This document shows positions 1-10,309 of a stretch of 64,000 nucleotides of DNA, in pieces. Source of the DNA: Closterium sp. Naga37s-1 (taxonomy: Eukaryota; Streptophyta; Zygnematophyceae; Desmidiales; Closteriaceae); NCBI GenBank assembly GCA_947471745.1, contig CANJKZ010000114.1:982501-1046500 (forward strand), given 5' to 3'. The translations under genes were made by a program, and so were the position numbers. Below the pieces are notes generated by a model. It worked only from the letters and a program-made list of their open reading frames with translations, had not been told where the DNA came from and did no database searches. Numbering within the stretch: the first letter of the stretch is position 1; every line of letters starts with the position of its first letter.

Positions 1-1
1 C

Positions 2-196
2 AGAACGAAGCACATCGCTCTGCGCTACTTCCTTGCTCGAGAGTTGCAGCAGCGTGGTCAGCTTCGTCTTGCTTACGTGGCCACTCGGGCCAACACTGCT
101 GATGTCTTCACCAAGGCGCTTCAGCCTTGTGATCATCAGCGTTTCTGTACTGTTCTAGGCCTTGTGCCTACTGTGCCTCACTTGCTTACTTCTTGA
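2..196 (+). CDS. copia RNase H C-terminus (partial)
   Basis: The frame entered at base 2 encodes the last 64 residues of a Ty1/copia RNase H and ends in TGA at 194-196. It contains the family signature around RTKHIALRYF, ANTADVFTKAL and CDHQRFC. The same segment closes the polyproteins of elements II (17253), III (32845), IV (41832) and X (25030). The N-terminal part is cut off by the window edge, so whether the parent frame was intact cannot be told. Confidence 0.9.
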   Translation, partial: RTKHIALRYFLARELQQRGQLRLAYVATRANTADVFTKALQPCDHQRFCTVLGLVPTVPHLLTS

Positions 197-425
197 CTCT
201 GCTTGTACTGTGATCTCTATACCTATACCTGCATGCTTACACTTGCTAGGTTGTGATCGCTGTATTGCTTGTTCTCCTTTATATAACTCTTCATGTGAAC
301 TGGCCTTGTGGCCATTTGCTTGTGCTCAGAATGCGTGGTGACGTCGTGATCCACCCTGAGCTTGCTTTGCCTTTCTTGACTGGTCTTGTGACCTCCTGTT
401 CTCCCCCACTTTGCCTATGGGGGTG

Positions 426-557
426 TGTCAAACTTATATGCTATAGTCTGTGTAGGCTGTAGTGGGGTAGTTCATATAGGGTGCAACACTTTTAGGTTTC
501 CTACTTGTACCCACCTGCTTGCTAGTTCAGCCATATCCTTCCTTCACTATTCTGACA
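426..557 (+). repeat. 3' LTR of element VIII
   Basis: A 132-bp TG...CA segment follows the polypurine tract. It shares the family core (GTAGGCT.TAGTGGGGTA, then a TTAGGTTTCCTACTTGTACCC-like stretch) with the LTRs of II, III, IV and X. The next five bases, CTCAT, would be the target-site duplication, but the other copy is outside the window. Confidence 0.85.
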
Positions 558-566
558 CTCATACCA

Positions 567-1019
567 TGTTAGAATCAGTATCCATTTGATATGATAGGTC
601 TGGCTCAGTATGTAGGTAACGGAAGTCTTGGTGGTGAAACCTTGTTGCATAGTAAATATAAATGACAAGGATTGATTCAAAATAAAAGCATTATACACAT
701 TATATAGATCCTAACTAGCCATGTACTCTAAGGGGTACATTCCCTTATTAACCATATTACATCGCTATAGTATTAGCGATTCTTTAGTTACCCGGTTGTA
801 GTCTGTAACAGTAGTGACAGTTACGTCTGCTGCAATTCCTCACAAGCAACTGTTCGGTCCAGGTAAGTCAACAATCGCGACATTTGATTTGACTGTTGAC
901 CTGCGGGTGCCCTATATGGGCTAACGCGATAGTGGTACAAGCGCTACTTCGATAGCGGCATGTGCGATACTGTTGCACCTTCGGGGAATGGTTAATGTAT
1001 TTCCCTCTTTACTCGAACA
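567..1019 (-). repeat. Element XI: 5' LTR of an old minus-strand copia element
   Basis: A 453-bp TG...CA segment. Read on the minus strand it aligns with the LTR of element I: TGTT start, CCTCAGAG-like palindromic stretch reading GTACCCCTTAGAGTACATGGC, and the TCAACA...TGTTGAC inverted repeat. The bases left of it (558-566, CTCATACCA) are the complement of a TGGTATGAG priming site, so this is a 5' LTR whose body was separated by the insertion of element VIII. No coding sequence of this element remains in the window. Confidence 0.75.
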
Positions 1020-2560
1020 CATGTTTCGCAAATAATTGAGGATTGACTTCAGAAGACCTGCGTTCGGTGCTACGTAGCGGCTCCAGATTCCAACCAGAGA
1101 TGGTTGAACATTCGGTTCGGTGGAATTCGACTACCGAATTTCAAATCACCGAAATGTTACCCGCTGAACATTCCCGACGCGGGTGTAGCGATGTGATGTT
1201 ACTTGTGAGGCTCGATATTATTCACATGCTAGCACGTCATATAGTGGAAAGTTGAATCTTTGTACGCAATGCAACTCGACAAAATCTCAGAGAGCTCATA
1301 TCCTTTCACGTAAGAGTACTACCTAGCACGTTGACGCCTATACATCGCTCGTATATTTAGCCGAATCGCGTGTTCTTTTGCTCGTTGGAAAACCACATAC
1401 TGATTAGTATTAATCCTAGTTCCTGTCAACCAGAGGACAAGCCTCTCCAACAAAAGGGGTCAATAAGTCATCTACCAGATGTTCAATGGCTCACTGGTGA
1501 AGCTACACTGGCAATATGCAAAGCTACAAGACTGTTTTTTATAGGGTGCACTTGTCCTCCCAGTGTGCATTATCAACTAATAACAAATATTACAAAAACG
1601 GCAGCCTTTTTCCCAAACCAAACTACAGTAATCCATCGTTGAATGCCGACAAACGAGTTCCCGCAACAAGTCAAGGCGAATCGGACGTCGTCGTCGGCTT
1701 CGTTCCCATATCTACACCCTGCCGCTGCATCTGTCGTCGGGTTCGCTTGCACGCGAGAGCATGCAATCCTCGAGGATGGCTGACGGATTTTGTGGAGGCA
1801 TGCGCACAGCATAGCACGCACAGCCCGGGTGGGGAGAATTTTCCTGAAGCTACGTCCTGGAACACCTAGAAGAATCCTGAGAACCATAAAACATACCCCT
1901 GAACTCAGGCTGGACGAAATGTTTAACTTGTTATCAGGGTTCATAGGCAGGTTGTTTTGGGAAAAGGCTTAACCCATGCAGCCTAAACACTAACAAAAAA
2001 AACAGCAACGTTTTCGCTGATGCGTGTCTAAACAATAGTCGCATCGGGAGACAAGGCACATGTGAGAAGTGGAGTGGGGTGGGGTGGGGTGGGGTGGGGA
2101 GGAGGGGTCAGGGAAGGGATCAGATGGAAGGTGGAACCTAGGGAGGTAGGGACCGTCACTTGAGGGCCGGAAAACAATACACCGCCGACACTATTTCTCC
2201 AGGCTTTCCAAGAAAGTCTTCCATCAAAATCCGCCTAACCGATCACACTCACCCTAGATTTTGCGGGCAGCCAGGAAGAATCTCATGGAATAGACAGGCT
2301 GGGGAAACTTTCGCTCAGTGACGTCCGTGTTGTGGTTTGCCTGTGTCACCAGTACAGTACCCTTGCACCGCACGGCGGTGATGACACCCCACTGTGGATT
2401 AATGTTCCCTTGAATGTTCTGTGCCCGGCTGTTGTGGAAACTACGTATGAGTGTGAGATATGATCCAAGTGTATTTATTCAATCATCGAAATGCTGAGTT
2501 TATAGGATTTTCAAGCCTTGCTGTCACTCGGGCAGGGACACTTCGGTCAGACGATGTACA
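1020..2560. other. Intergenic region, no recognisable gene
   Basis: Short overlapping reading frames on both strands (the longest about 120 codons at 1573-1944 minus) show no domain I recognise and no paralogue in the window. The one clear structure is a G-rich run at about 2070-2104 made of GGGGT units, able in principle to form a G-quadruplex. Confidence 0.5.
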
Positions 2561-2930
2561 GTGCGAACAGGTTCGTGTACGATCTGGGCAGGCCATTCGA
2601 TTTCGCACTGATGTTTGGTGTTTACTGTGCGAATACGTGGAAGTCGTCGAACTTCGTCAGAAAATGAAGGCAGCAGATTCGTCAGGGGCTGGACGGGATG
2701 GCACTTTGCATCTGCGCAGGGCGCATCCACAAAGATGGCCCGTGCTTAGGCAGGTCTAATTCTACATTTTCGAAACAAAGCTTCTGTGTTACACAAATGC
2801 AAAAGTTCTGCTTCATGTTCGAGTCGTACCGAACCGACACACCCCATTTGCCGCGTTCAGATGGGGGAGGGAAATTGGCTGCTGTGGTAACTGGAATTAG
2901 GCCCAGGTTTAGAGTGTTCCGCCACCTGTT

Positions 2931-2937
2931 TATAAAC
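2931..2937 (+). promoter_or_regulatory. Possible TATA box of gene A
   Basis: TATAAAC lies 164 bp before the ATG of gene A, a plausible distance for a plant core promoter and 5' leader. The equivalent place upstream of gene B (49140-49210) is less clear, so this is a weak call. Confidence 0.25.
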
Positions 2938-3094
2938 ACGCCCCAGGCCTCTAAATACACAAAACCCGACCCAGTGTCCTTCCCTTCCCCCTATGCGATC
3001 TCATTCACATCACAGGCTGATCGTGTCATTTCTTGTTCAAGATAACCAGCTACCAACCATCCACTCTCAGCTCTATTAGCTGTAACCATTCCCC

Positions 3095-4925
3095 ATGGGC
3101 TCCCAATCTGCGGTCGTTCACAGTCCGGTACTCTCTCCTTCAGATATTCCTCCTGATTTAGACTGGCCGCTCGCTACCCTCCCCGCATTGCGCGGCAGTC
3201 GCTGCTTGCGAACTCTATCCCCTAGCGAAACACGCTCGGAGCGTGTCTTGAGCACCACAGCCTCCCTCGGGCTAAGCCCACGGCGGCCCCGCGTGACTAG
3301 GAGATATTCTCCGATTACTTCCCCGGAGGGATCATGGGCGGAAGCTGTCGCGGCCGGAAGAAGAAAAGACGGCGAGCGCCCGGCGGCGCTGTCCCCCTTG
3401 GGATCCGGCTCCGCCTCCGCGCTACTTTCCCCGTCCAGCGAAAGCCCGTGGCGCCCCGCCGCGCTGACGACAGTGCGCGGCAGTCCGCTCGGCGGATCCG
3501 TGCGCCACAATGCGACAACGTCGATCGACATGGAGCAGCTATGGGAGGAGGCGATTTCCGACGAAGCAACCGCCGGAGCAGTGCGCCGATCCCGCAAAAA
3601 TCGTATCATCCGCGGACGCGCGCGAAACATGTCCTTCTCCGACTTCCCCTCGCTCCGCGCCGCGCTGGGAGACGACGAGAAGCCGGGGGCGCGCGGACGA
3701 GAAGCCGGGGCGCGCGGACTGCCGCGTGCTCGGTTGGGGTCCCCGCCCTCCGCCGTGGGAGGGAGAAGATCCGACTTCCGCCGATCCACAGAAGGAGAGC
3801 GGCGCCGCCGCGGCGAGGCCGTCGCTACTAATCAACCGACGTCCCGCCGCGGCAGCGGCGATCCGCAACTTGAAGCTGCGGATTTTCTCCAACCGCGGGC
3901 CGCGGGATTCATCCGCATCAAGTTCCCCTTCGGTAGCGGTTGTGCCACCGGCGGCGACCGCTGCTTCCAACGGTCGCCATGGAAGTCCTACAAGCACAGT
4001 TCACACTTCCCCGACGTCCCTTCTTGAAGGAAAAGATGTGTCGACCGAAGGACCCGCCGAGGGCGTCCCTTCGCCGAGTCGGATGAAGCGCAGCAGCCTG
4101 AACTTCTTGAGAGGGACGGCGGCGGGATCCGCCGGCGCCGCCACCGGCGCTGTCGGCGCGGCGATCCCGAAGTCTCCTTCGGGGTGGCTGGGACCGGCGG
4201 CGCCAGGAGTTTCGGGGAGGTGGCGGAGAAGCTTGAGCGGCGAAGACGCGGAATCTGCGAAGGTTGTTCCGTTCGTTCGTGTGGCGGGGACCGGCGGCGT
4301 GAGTTGCGGCGAGCCTGCGATGGTTGTTCCGTTCGTGCGAAAGGAGGAGAAGCCGCAGGGGTCACCGCAGCAGCAGCCGTCGCAAGAGCCATCATCCCAA
4401 CCGTCTCACACGCGAAGCCGCAGTGGTAGTGGTAGCAGCGGAGGGCAGCGCGCGGCAGGGCAGGAGATTTTATTTCGAGTCGACCTGCTCCGTGCGCCAG
4501 CGGGGCCGGCAGCACTGGCTGGCGAAACGAAACCCAGTGGCGAAACGGGTGGCGAAGAATCTCGAGGGCAGACTCAAGCCGCGTCGTATCACGAGACGCT
4601 GGATTTAGAATTGGTGGATTACTTTGGCGACGTTGCGCAGTCATGGAACGTGGGCCGCGGCTGCTGCACCTCGGTCAAAGTTCCGTTGGAGGAGGCGGCG
4701 GAAATGGGAGAAGGGGGGTGTGAGAATCTAGCGGAGGGAATGGACGGGGAGGGTCAAATGGAATCATGGCGCATGTGCAGTTTAAGTAGCGGCGTGGGGG
4801 TTTTGGAAGGAGATGCTCTGACATGCACACAACCAGATGCCAGGAAGGAAAGTGAGGAGGAAACGGAGGAAGGTAGGAGCATGAGGGTCAGCAACAGCAG
4901 AGTTACCAATGTTGTCTGCTTGTGA
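3095..4925 (+). pseudogene. Gene A: frameshifted paralogue of gene B, function unknown
   Basis: The start (MGSQSAVVHSPVLSPSD) matches the start of gene B (MASQTAVVHSPVLSAAD). The frame that begins at 3095 matches B up to the DDEKPG region. The match then continues in a different frame through SWNVGRG near the C-terminus and ends in TGA at 4923-4925. The switch coincides with a tandem duplication: GACGAGAAGCCGGGGGCGCG.. at 3674-3695 and a 21-bp near copy at 3696-3716. The net gain is 22 bp. Both halves are otherwise open, so the break is recent or an assembly error. The product would be rich in Ser, Pro, Arg and Gly, probably disordered, with no membrane segment and no known domain. Conserved islands shared with B are GSWAEAVAAGRRKDGERPA-like, VVPFVR (twice in A) and SYHE..L.L.DYFGDVAQSW. 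The tail after SW differs from B. Confidence 0.7.
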
Positions 4926-5139
4926 CTCAGCAGGAGATAGTCCTATCAGATGGGGAGAGTGGGAAAAGCAGGGGTGAGGAGTGGGAATCTGTTCTGTACA
5001 GAACAATGAGGATCTGATTAATTTTATGTAAGCTGACTTGTCCTTATTTAATTTGTTCAATGTGGTAAATACCACCTTTTAATGATCATCACCTGCCTGC
5101 TGGAATTTCACCGACGTCTCTGCCCTTCATCATGCACCC

Positions 5140-5269
5140 CACACCCTCCCTTCCCTCCGTCCTTCGTTCTCCTGCCATCCTCCCTTCTCCCTCCATCCTC
5201 CTTTCTCCCTCCATCCTCCCTTCCTTCTCCCTCCATCCTCCCTTCTCCCTCCATCCTCCCTTCTCCCTC
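5140..5269. repeat. CT-rich minisatellite, left part (split by element I)
   Basis: Units like CCCTCCATCCTCCCTTCT repeat here. Element I inserted in it, flanked on both sides by CCCTC (5265-5269 and 20960-20964); the tract continues from 20960 to 21141. The equivalent tract lies downstream of gene B at 51430-51815. Confidence 0.85.
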
Positions 5270-5736
5270 TGTTGGAGTATGAAGGGAATTAAGTTAGCAT
5301 TCTCGTAGGTGCAGCTGTATCGCACTCGTCACTATCGAAGCAGCACCTGCAGCAGTATCGGATCAGCCTGTAACATGGGCAGGAAGGTCAACAGTCGCAA
5401 AAGTCAACTGTCGCGACTGTTGACCATCTGGACCGATTGACTCACCATCGAGGAATGGCAACAGGCGTAACCGTCTGTACGGTTACACACAGCGACTCGG
5501 TAACAAGAAGAAGAGCAGCAGTCAGAGTCACTGTAGAACTGCCTGTAAAACAGTTAGAACAAGAGAATGTACCCCTCAGAGTACATGGCTAGATATGACT
5601 ATTTATTTTGTGTGTAATCTATCCTTTAATCAACTTTGTCATTTACATCTACTATGCACAAGGTTCTTACAACAAGTCTTCCGCTACCAACTCTCTGAAG
5701 CAATTCCTATCTTATCTAAGGATCCTTACTCTAACA
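5270..5736 (+). repeat. 5' LTR of element I
   Basis: TGTTGGAGTATG...TACTCTAACA, 467 bp. It contains two inverted repeats: GGTCAACAGTCGC with GCGACTGTTGACC (5386-5398 and 5413-5425, 13 bp perfect), and GTAACCGT with ACGGTTAC (5467-5474 and 5479-5486, loop CTGT). Both have counterparts in the LTRs of V or XI. Confidence 0.95.
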
Positions 5737-5831
5737 TGGTATGAGAGCTAGTTTGGGATTATAGGAGCTGCTAAAAGTCTTCAACAAGACAACCTCTACT
5801 ATAACTTATCCTTACATCAAGGGCAAGCAAC

Positions 5832-7140
5832 ATGCCAGGCGCAGATTGCGGAGAGGCTTGAGAAAATCCAGTACTTCCCTCCACCAATGTCGCTTCTACA
5901 ACAACAACTGTGGATTCAGCGCTCCTCGAGCAGCTCATCTCCCGCATCAGCGCCCTGGAAAGCCACCAGCCAATGAGCATCGACGGCTCTAGCTACGCCC
6001 GACGACCTCCCGATCCTCAAGGAGCTTGGTCCGAACGACCATTCACCTTCGACAATCGCGGAGCTCAAGGTTCTGCACAAGCACAATAGGCACATTTCGA
6101 AACAATGGCGTCAATGCAGAGCAAGTTCCTCACAACGGCAAAATTAAGGACAACCAAGCCCTTCGACGGGAAGGACTTCTACACCTGGAGTTTCGAGTTT
6201 GAACTCCTAGAACAAGGCGCACAAATCCGGATGTACTAAGACGGATCCTACGCATTCCCAGCCAACGGCTCACATTAAGAGAAGGCGCAGTACTATAACG
6301 AGTCGCTGATGGCCTTCACCGTCTTAATCCGGAACTTAGCGCCCGAAGAACAATTGAGCATCCGCCCCTTCAAGAACGAGTGGGCGCTCGCACAACAATC
6401 CTGGGAGCACCTGCGCACCTGCCACATGGCAACAGACTCGGTGACACTCAGTCGCCTGCTCAACCAGCTAAACAATGTCAAAATGTTCCCCGGCGAGAAG
6501 GCCGGACCATACATCAACCGCTGCAGAAATATGAGAGATCAATTCAGGAAAAGCGGTGGCAACTTCCCTGACGACATGTTCGTCACAATCATTCTCGTTG
6601 GATTGAGCCCGTAATGGCGCCACTACAAGTCGCTCCTTCGCACGCAAGGAACGCTCAGCGAAACCTCCCTCTGTGCCTAGCTGCTCTCCGAACAACAGGA
6701 GATCGACCTGTACAACGAGAGAGGCAACAAGAAGGAGAAAATTGCGTTTTACGAGCAAGCGCCACCGGACAAGAAAAGACTCTTCTGCAAGTACTGCAAG
6801 AAGACAGGACACACGATTCAAGAATGCTGGAAGCTTAACGGCAACAACAATCACGGCCAGAAAGGTGGAGGAACTCACCAGCAAGCCGACGGAGCTCCAG
6901 CGCGCAACCAGACAGTGTCACCACCGGCCGTCGCCAGCACCTCTCAAGCTCCGGCCCGCATCCCTGCGAACACAAACGACAAAGGAAAGAGCAAGGTATT
7001 AACTTGCATGGTGCGTCGGGGACCGCTTCTTCCGCAGCTGGGAGGACATGTTCGCAGACCCACCTCAGGAATGGCCCGGAGGATAGGTTGAAGACGAAGA
7101 GGAAAACGATCCTACCTACAACGAGCTGACAGCCGGCCGA
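5832..7140 (+). pseudogene. Element I gag (broken)
   Basis: The frame starting at ATG 5832 (MPGAD) matches the start of element V's gag. It continues through PFDGKDFYTWSFEFEL and the UBN2-like Gag domain (6309-6611) to a classic zinc knuckle (C-x2-C-x4-H-x4-C, CKYCKKTGHTIQEC, near 6790). In-frame stops lie at 5859 (TGA), 6087 (TAG), 6237 (TAA), 6276 (TAA), 6612 (TAA) and 6678 (TAG). Gag would package element RNA in cytoplasmic particles; this copy cannot make it. Confidence 0.85.
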
Positions 7141-7158
7141 ATGCAATTCGACTAGGAA

Positions 7159-9252
7159 GTGCCGCAGTGGATCCAGGAGTCACCACCTGCACGCATATCA
7201 TACGACGACGAAGGTTATGGCTACGAAGACGATCATGACATGGAGCATCACATAACACCGAAGCTCGCGAACCTTGCCAAGACCAAGAAAGAAGTCAACA
7301 AGTGGTACATGGATAGCTGTTGCGGGCAGCACATGGTCTCGTCGAGCATCTTCATCCTCAACAGTGAAGAGCTCTTTAACGAGGTCGAAATCACCATCTC
7401 CAACAGCCAAACGATCTACGCCAGAAGCCGCGGACAGATCCAGCTGGAGTCGCACGACACCGGTTACTGCATCCACATCAGCGACGTCCTCGTCGTGCCA
7501 GAGCTCCAATACAAACTCTTGTCCCTCGACCAACTGATGAAGTGCGGCGTCGAACTGCAAACAACAGAGAACGAACTTCACTTAATACACGGTGGGACAT
7601 TCATCGTAAAGGTAACAAGCGAGGGAGGAGTATTCGTACTCGACTTCGAATCACACAAGACCTCTGGCGACAACCAACATATCATCATGCTTGACCCTCC
7701 CAGTCATCCGTCGCCGCCAACTTGGAGCCACCCAGAAGAGACTGATTATCAACGACCCGGTCTCGATGGAACCTTCCGCGCACTTGCCGTACCCGTCGCC
7801 TCGACCACGAACCCTGCGGACACAGGAACACAAGCAGTGGAGGAAGGTGAAGAAATTACATCGGAAACGGCAACTGCGGAAGTCGGAGGATTTGCGCGAG
7901 CAATCTGACCCCGCGTTGAACAACCTACCGGCTGGAACACGACCGAAGGCTGGGACGCGGTGGATGTCCGCTGGATCATGGAGAACACCGAGCTGGGAGA
8001 AGCCGTTGTAGCCGAAACTGGATGGGGAAGCATCGCCAGGGGACCTGCAGCAGAAGTAGCAGAGGAAACAGAAGAACCAGAAGTCACTGAGGAGGCACCG
8101 GATGCAGACGAAGAAGAATCGCTGACGGAGTACGGGCCTCACCTCATTCCCATTACGACTGATGGAAGTGACTACCTCCGCGTCGAGACAAGGATAGCAG
8201 CGATCGGCGATACTGACGTCAAAGAAGGGGAAGTTACGCAGCCGGAGGATCGACATCAGCAAATCACACCGCCACCTCCTCAAGGGCCGCTGAAACTCCC
8301 CGTGACGATCGACATCTCCACCATCGGCGACACTAGCAGAGCGTATCACGGCGCGACACTGAACAAGCAGGAAAGGAGACCGCAGAGAGAATCTTAGCAC
8401 GAGAGAAGGAGCTCTACGTACGAACAAAAGGATACCGCGCCGACCCCGACATCTGGCACCAACGATTCGGGCACCCATCGATCGAAGTGCTCAACAACTG
8501 CATCAACGCAAACGTCTTGCCCAACTGCCGCGCTACGTCACACGCCCTTCCCCGACAACTGCATCAAGCAACGCAAACTGTTGCTGCCAGATGGAAAGCT
8601 ACTCAAGCCAAGAACCGACCTACCCACCTGCACCGTCTGCCCAACTGCCGCGCTACGTCACACGCCCTTCGCCGAGAAGATACCTGGAGCCGAGCGCTAC
8701 AAGCCGCTCGAAAAGGTCTACAGCGACTTCCTGGTCCTTACGGCAAAAGGAGTTGGAGGGGAGCAATACACGCTTACCTTCATCGACGCCGGCACACGCT
8801 TTGTCTGGGCTGTGAACGTCAGCAACTGTCATCTCGCTTACTACTGCTTTGAAATATGGCCCTGCATGGCGGAGACCCAGAGCAAAGGAAAGAAACTGAA
8901 AGCGTTTCAAACGGACGGAGCTCTGGAATATCAGACAGAGGAGTTCAAAACCCTCTGCAAACAGAAGGGGATCCAGCGGATGATTTCCCTCCCCTACGCT
9001 CACGAGCAGCAGGGATTGGCGGAGCAAACCAACAGGAGCCTCGCGACAAAGATGAGAGCCCTTATGAAGCAGTCAGCTGTGCCGACCAAGTATTGGCCCT
9101 TCGCAATGGCGCATGCAGTTCGCCTGCACAACATGATGTCTTCAAAGGCTTTGCCCAACAACACCTCACCATTCAAGGAGTGGACCGGCAAAAACCTCGA
9201 CATTGTGCATGGTACAGTACCGCCCCCACACTGCCCGGACCGGAAAGTTTGA
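7159..9252 (+). pseudogene. Element I protease and integrase (broken)
   Basis: The protease region (7159-7908) has WYMDSCCGQHM where copia proteases have DSG, so the catalytic motif is altered. The GAG-pre-integrase segment near 8392-8520 (WHQRFGHPSIEVL) gives the HH half and TCTVC (about 8630) the CC half of the zinc site. The integrase core shows the acidic triad in FIDAGTRF, TDGALEY and LAEQTNR (8780-9050). Frame changes occur near 7910-8390 and 9250. A stretch of about 32 bp at 8518-8550 recurs at 8638-8670, a local duplication that disturbs the zinc-site region. Confidence 0.85.
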
Positions 9253-9472
9253 AGACCGTGCTCGTTGGGGCATCCACCTCGGAATCGAATCCGAATACCA
9301 CGCCTGGACAATTCTGGACTTCGCCACCCACCAGCTCACGCGATCACGTGACTGCATCTTCTATGAAAGACTGACCCTGCCACTGTACTGACAGCACCGC
9401 ACTGCACAGAACGCACCGGACAATATCTTCCAGGGACAACACAGCTACGCCAACGACGAGGATGACGTTGAC

Positions 9473-10066
9473 GTGGCAGGAGAACAGCCAGACGAGACAA
9501 CTGGAGACGAGGCACCCTTTGTACCCGTTACAGAGGAATTCGGAACAGCAACCTTTTTCCCAACAGACACGGATCCACGCGAAGCAGTACAGGCACAGCA
9601 TGACTACGCAAGTGCAGAAATGCACTCACCCATCGAGGACGAACTAGCTCGCGATTGTTCTCGCGACACCGTTCGCGACATCCCCAGCGACGACGACGAC
9701 ATAATTGAGGTCACCAACACAGCCGAATCCAACCTCACCGGACTTCGCATTCTCGGTCTCGCCGTCGCCATTCGGGGTAACCAGCAGCTGGTCGAGCCCA
9801 CCACTGTGCGCCAGGCTCTCAGCGGACCCGATGCTGAAAAATGGAGAGCAGCCATGGCCGCAGAAGTCGCTGCACTCCAACGACGCGGCACCTGGAAGCT
9901 GGTACCACGACGACACGCAAAGGGGAGGAAAATTCTTACAGGGAAATGGGTTTCAGGATCAAGACGCTCGCGGACGGCGCTATTGACAAATACAAGGCAC
10001 GATAGGTCGTCCACGGGTTCGAACAAACCCAATTCGTGGACTACCACAAAACCTTCGCACCTGTCG
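9473..10066 (+). pseudogene. Element I reverse transcriptase, N-terminal part
   Basis: The frame at 9473 leads through an acidic linker to the RT start (EKWRAAMAAEVAALQRRGTW, about 9836-9900). After GKW the frame slips by one base. The correct sense (FRIKTLADGAIDKYKAR, stop, VVHGF) then runs to FAPV at the insertion point of element II (10062-10066, TGTCG). The RT continues after II at 17591. Confidence 0.85.
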
Positions 10067-10196
10067 TGTCAGATTTATATGACAGAGCTACTGTAGGCTA
10101 TAGTGGGGTAGCACATATGGGGTACAGTTTTTCTAGGGTTTGTATTTGTACCCAACTTTCCCTTAGTCATTTTCATTCCTGTTTTCTTAATTCACA
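10067..10196 (+). repeat. 5' LTR of element II
   Basis: TGTCAGATTTATATG...TTAATTCACA, 130 bp, identical base for base to the copy at 17461-17590. The family core (GTAGGCTATAGTGGGGTA, then CATATGGGGTACA) is shared with III, IV, VIII and X. Confidence 0.97.
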
Positions 10197-10309
10197 TGGT
10201 ATAGAGCGGGTTCCTACATGGGACCGTTCCTTCCTAAGGGCCCACCATGACGAATTTTTTTTTTTAGCTGCCCGACGCGCATTGCGCCCCTGCCCTAATT
10301 TCTTTTTTA

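Larger units (their letters stand above)
1..557 (+). mobile_element. Element VIII: 3' end of a short-LTR Ty1/copia element
   Basis: The window opens inside the RNase H domain of a copia polyprotein and runs through its stop, a conserved 3' non-coding segment (about 285-410), a G-rich polypurine tract (GGGGG, 419-423) and the 3' LTR. The 3' non-coding segment has the same hairpins as elements II and III. The RNase H tail matches element IV almost residue for residue, so VIII belongs to the same family. The 5' part lies outside the window. It inserted next to the priming site of an older minus-strand element whose LTR follows at 567. Confidence 0.9.
2560..5269 (+). repeat. Segmental duplication, copy A (gene A with flanks)
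   Basis: This block aligns with about 48905-51815. Upstream both copies have GGGCAGGCCATT, then TGTGCG.AATACGTGGAAGTCGT; both have a CCCATG start context; downstream both have ATCATCACCTGCCTGCTGG followed by a CT-rich tract. The homology continues past the stop codon of gene B, so DNA was copied, not only a coding exon. Copy A is split at its right end by element I; the CT-rich tract resumes at 20960. Confidence 0.75.

Noticed and set aside
1370-1944. Overlapping frames of 90-123 codons on both strands
   Set aside because: No domain, no paralogue in the window and no start or splice context that favours one of them.
3720-4027. Last part of the frame that starts at 3095
   Set aside because: After the 22-bp duplication similarity to gene B is in another frame, so this stretch is a frameshift tail, not gene sequence.
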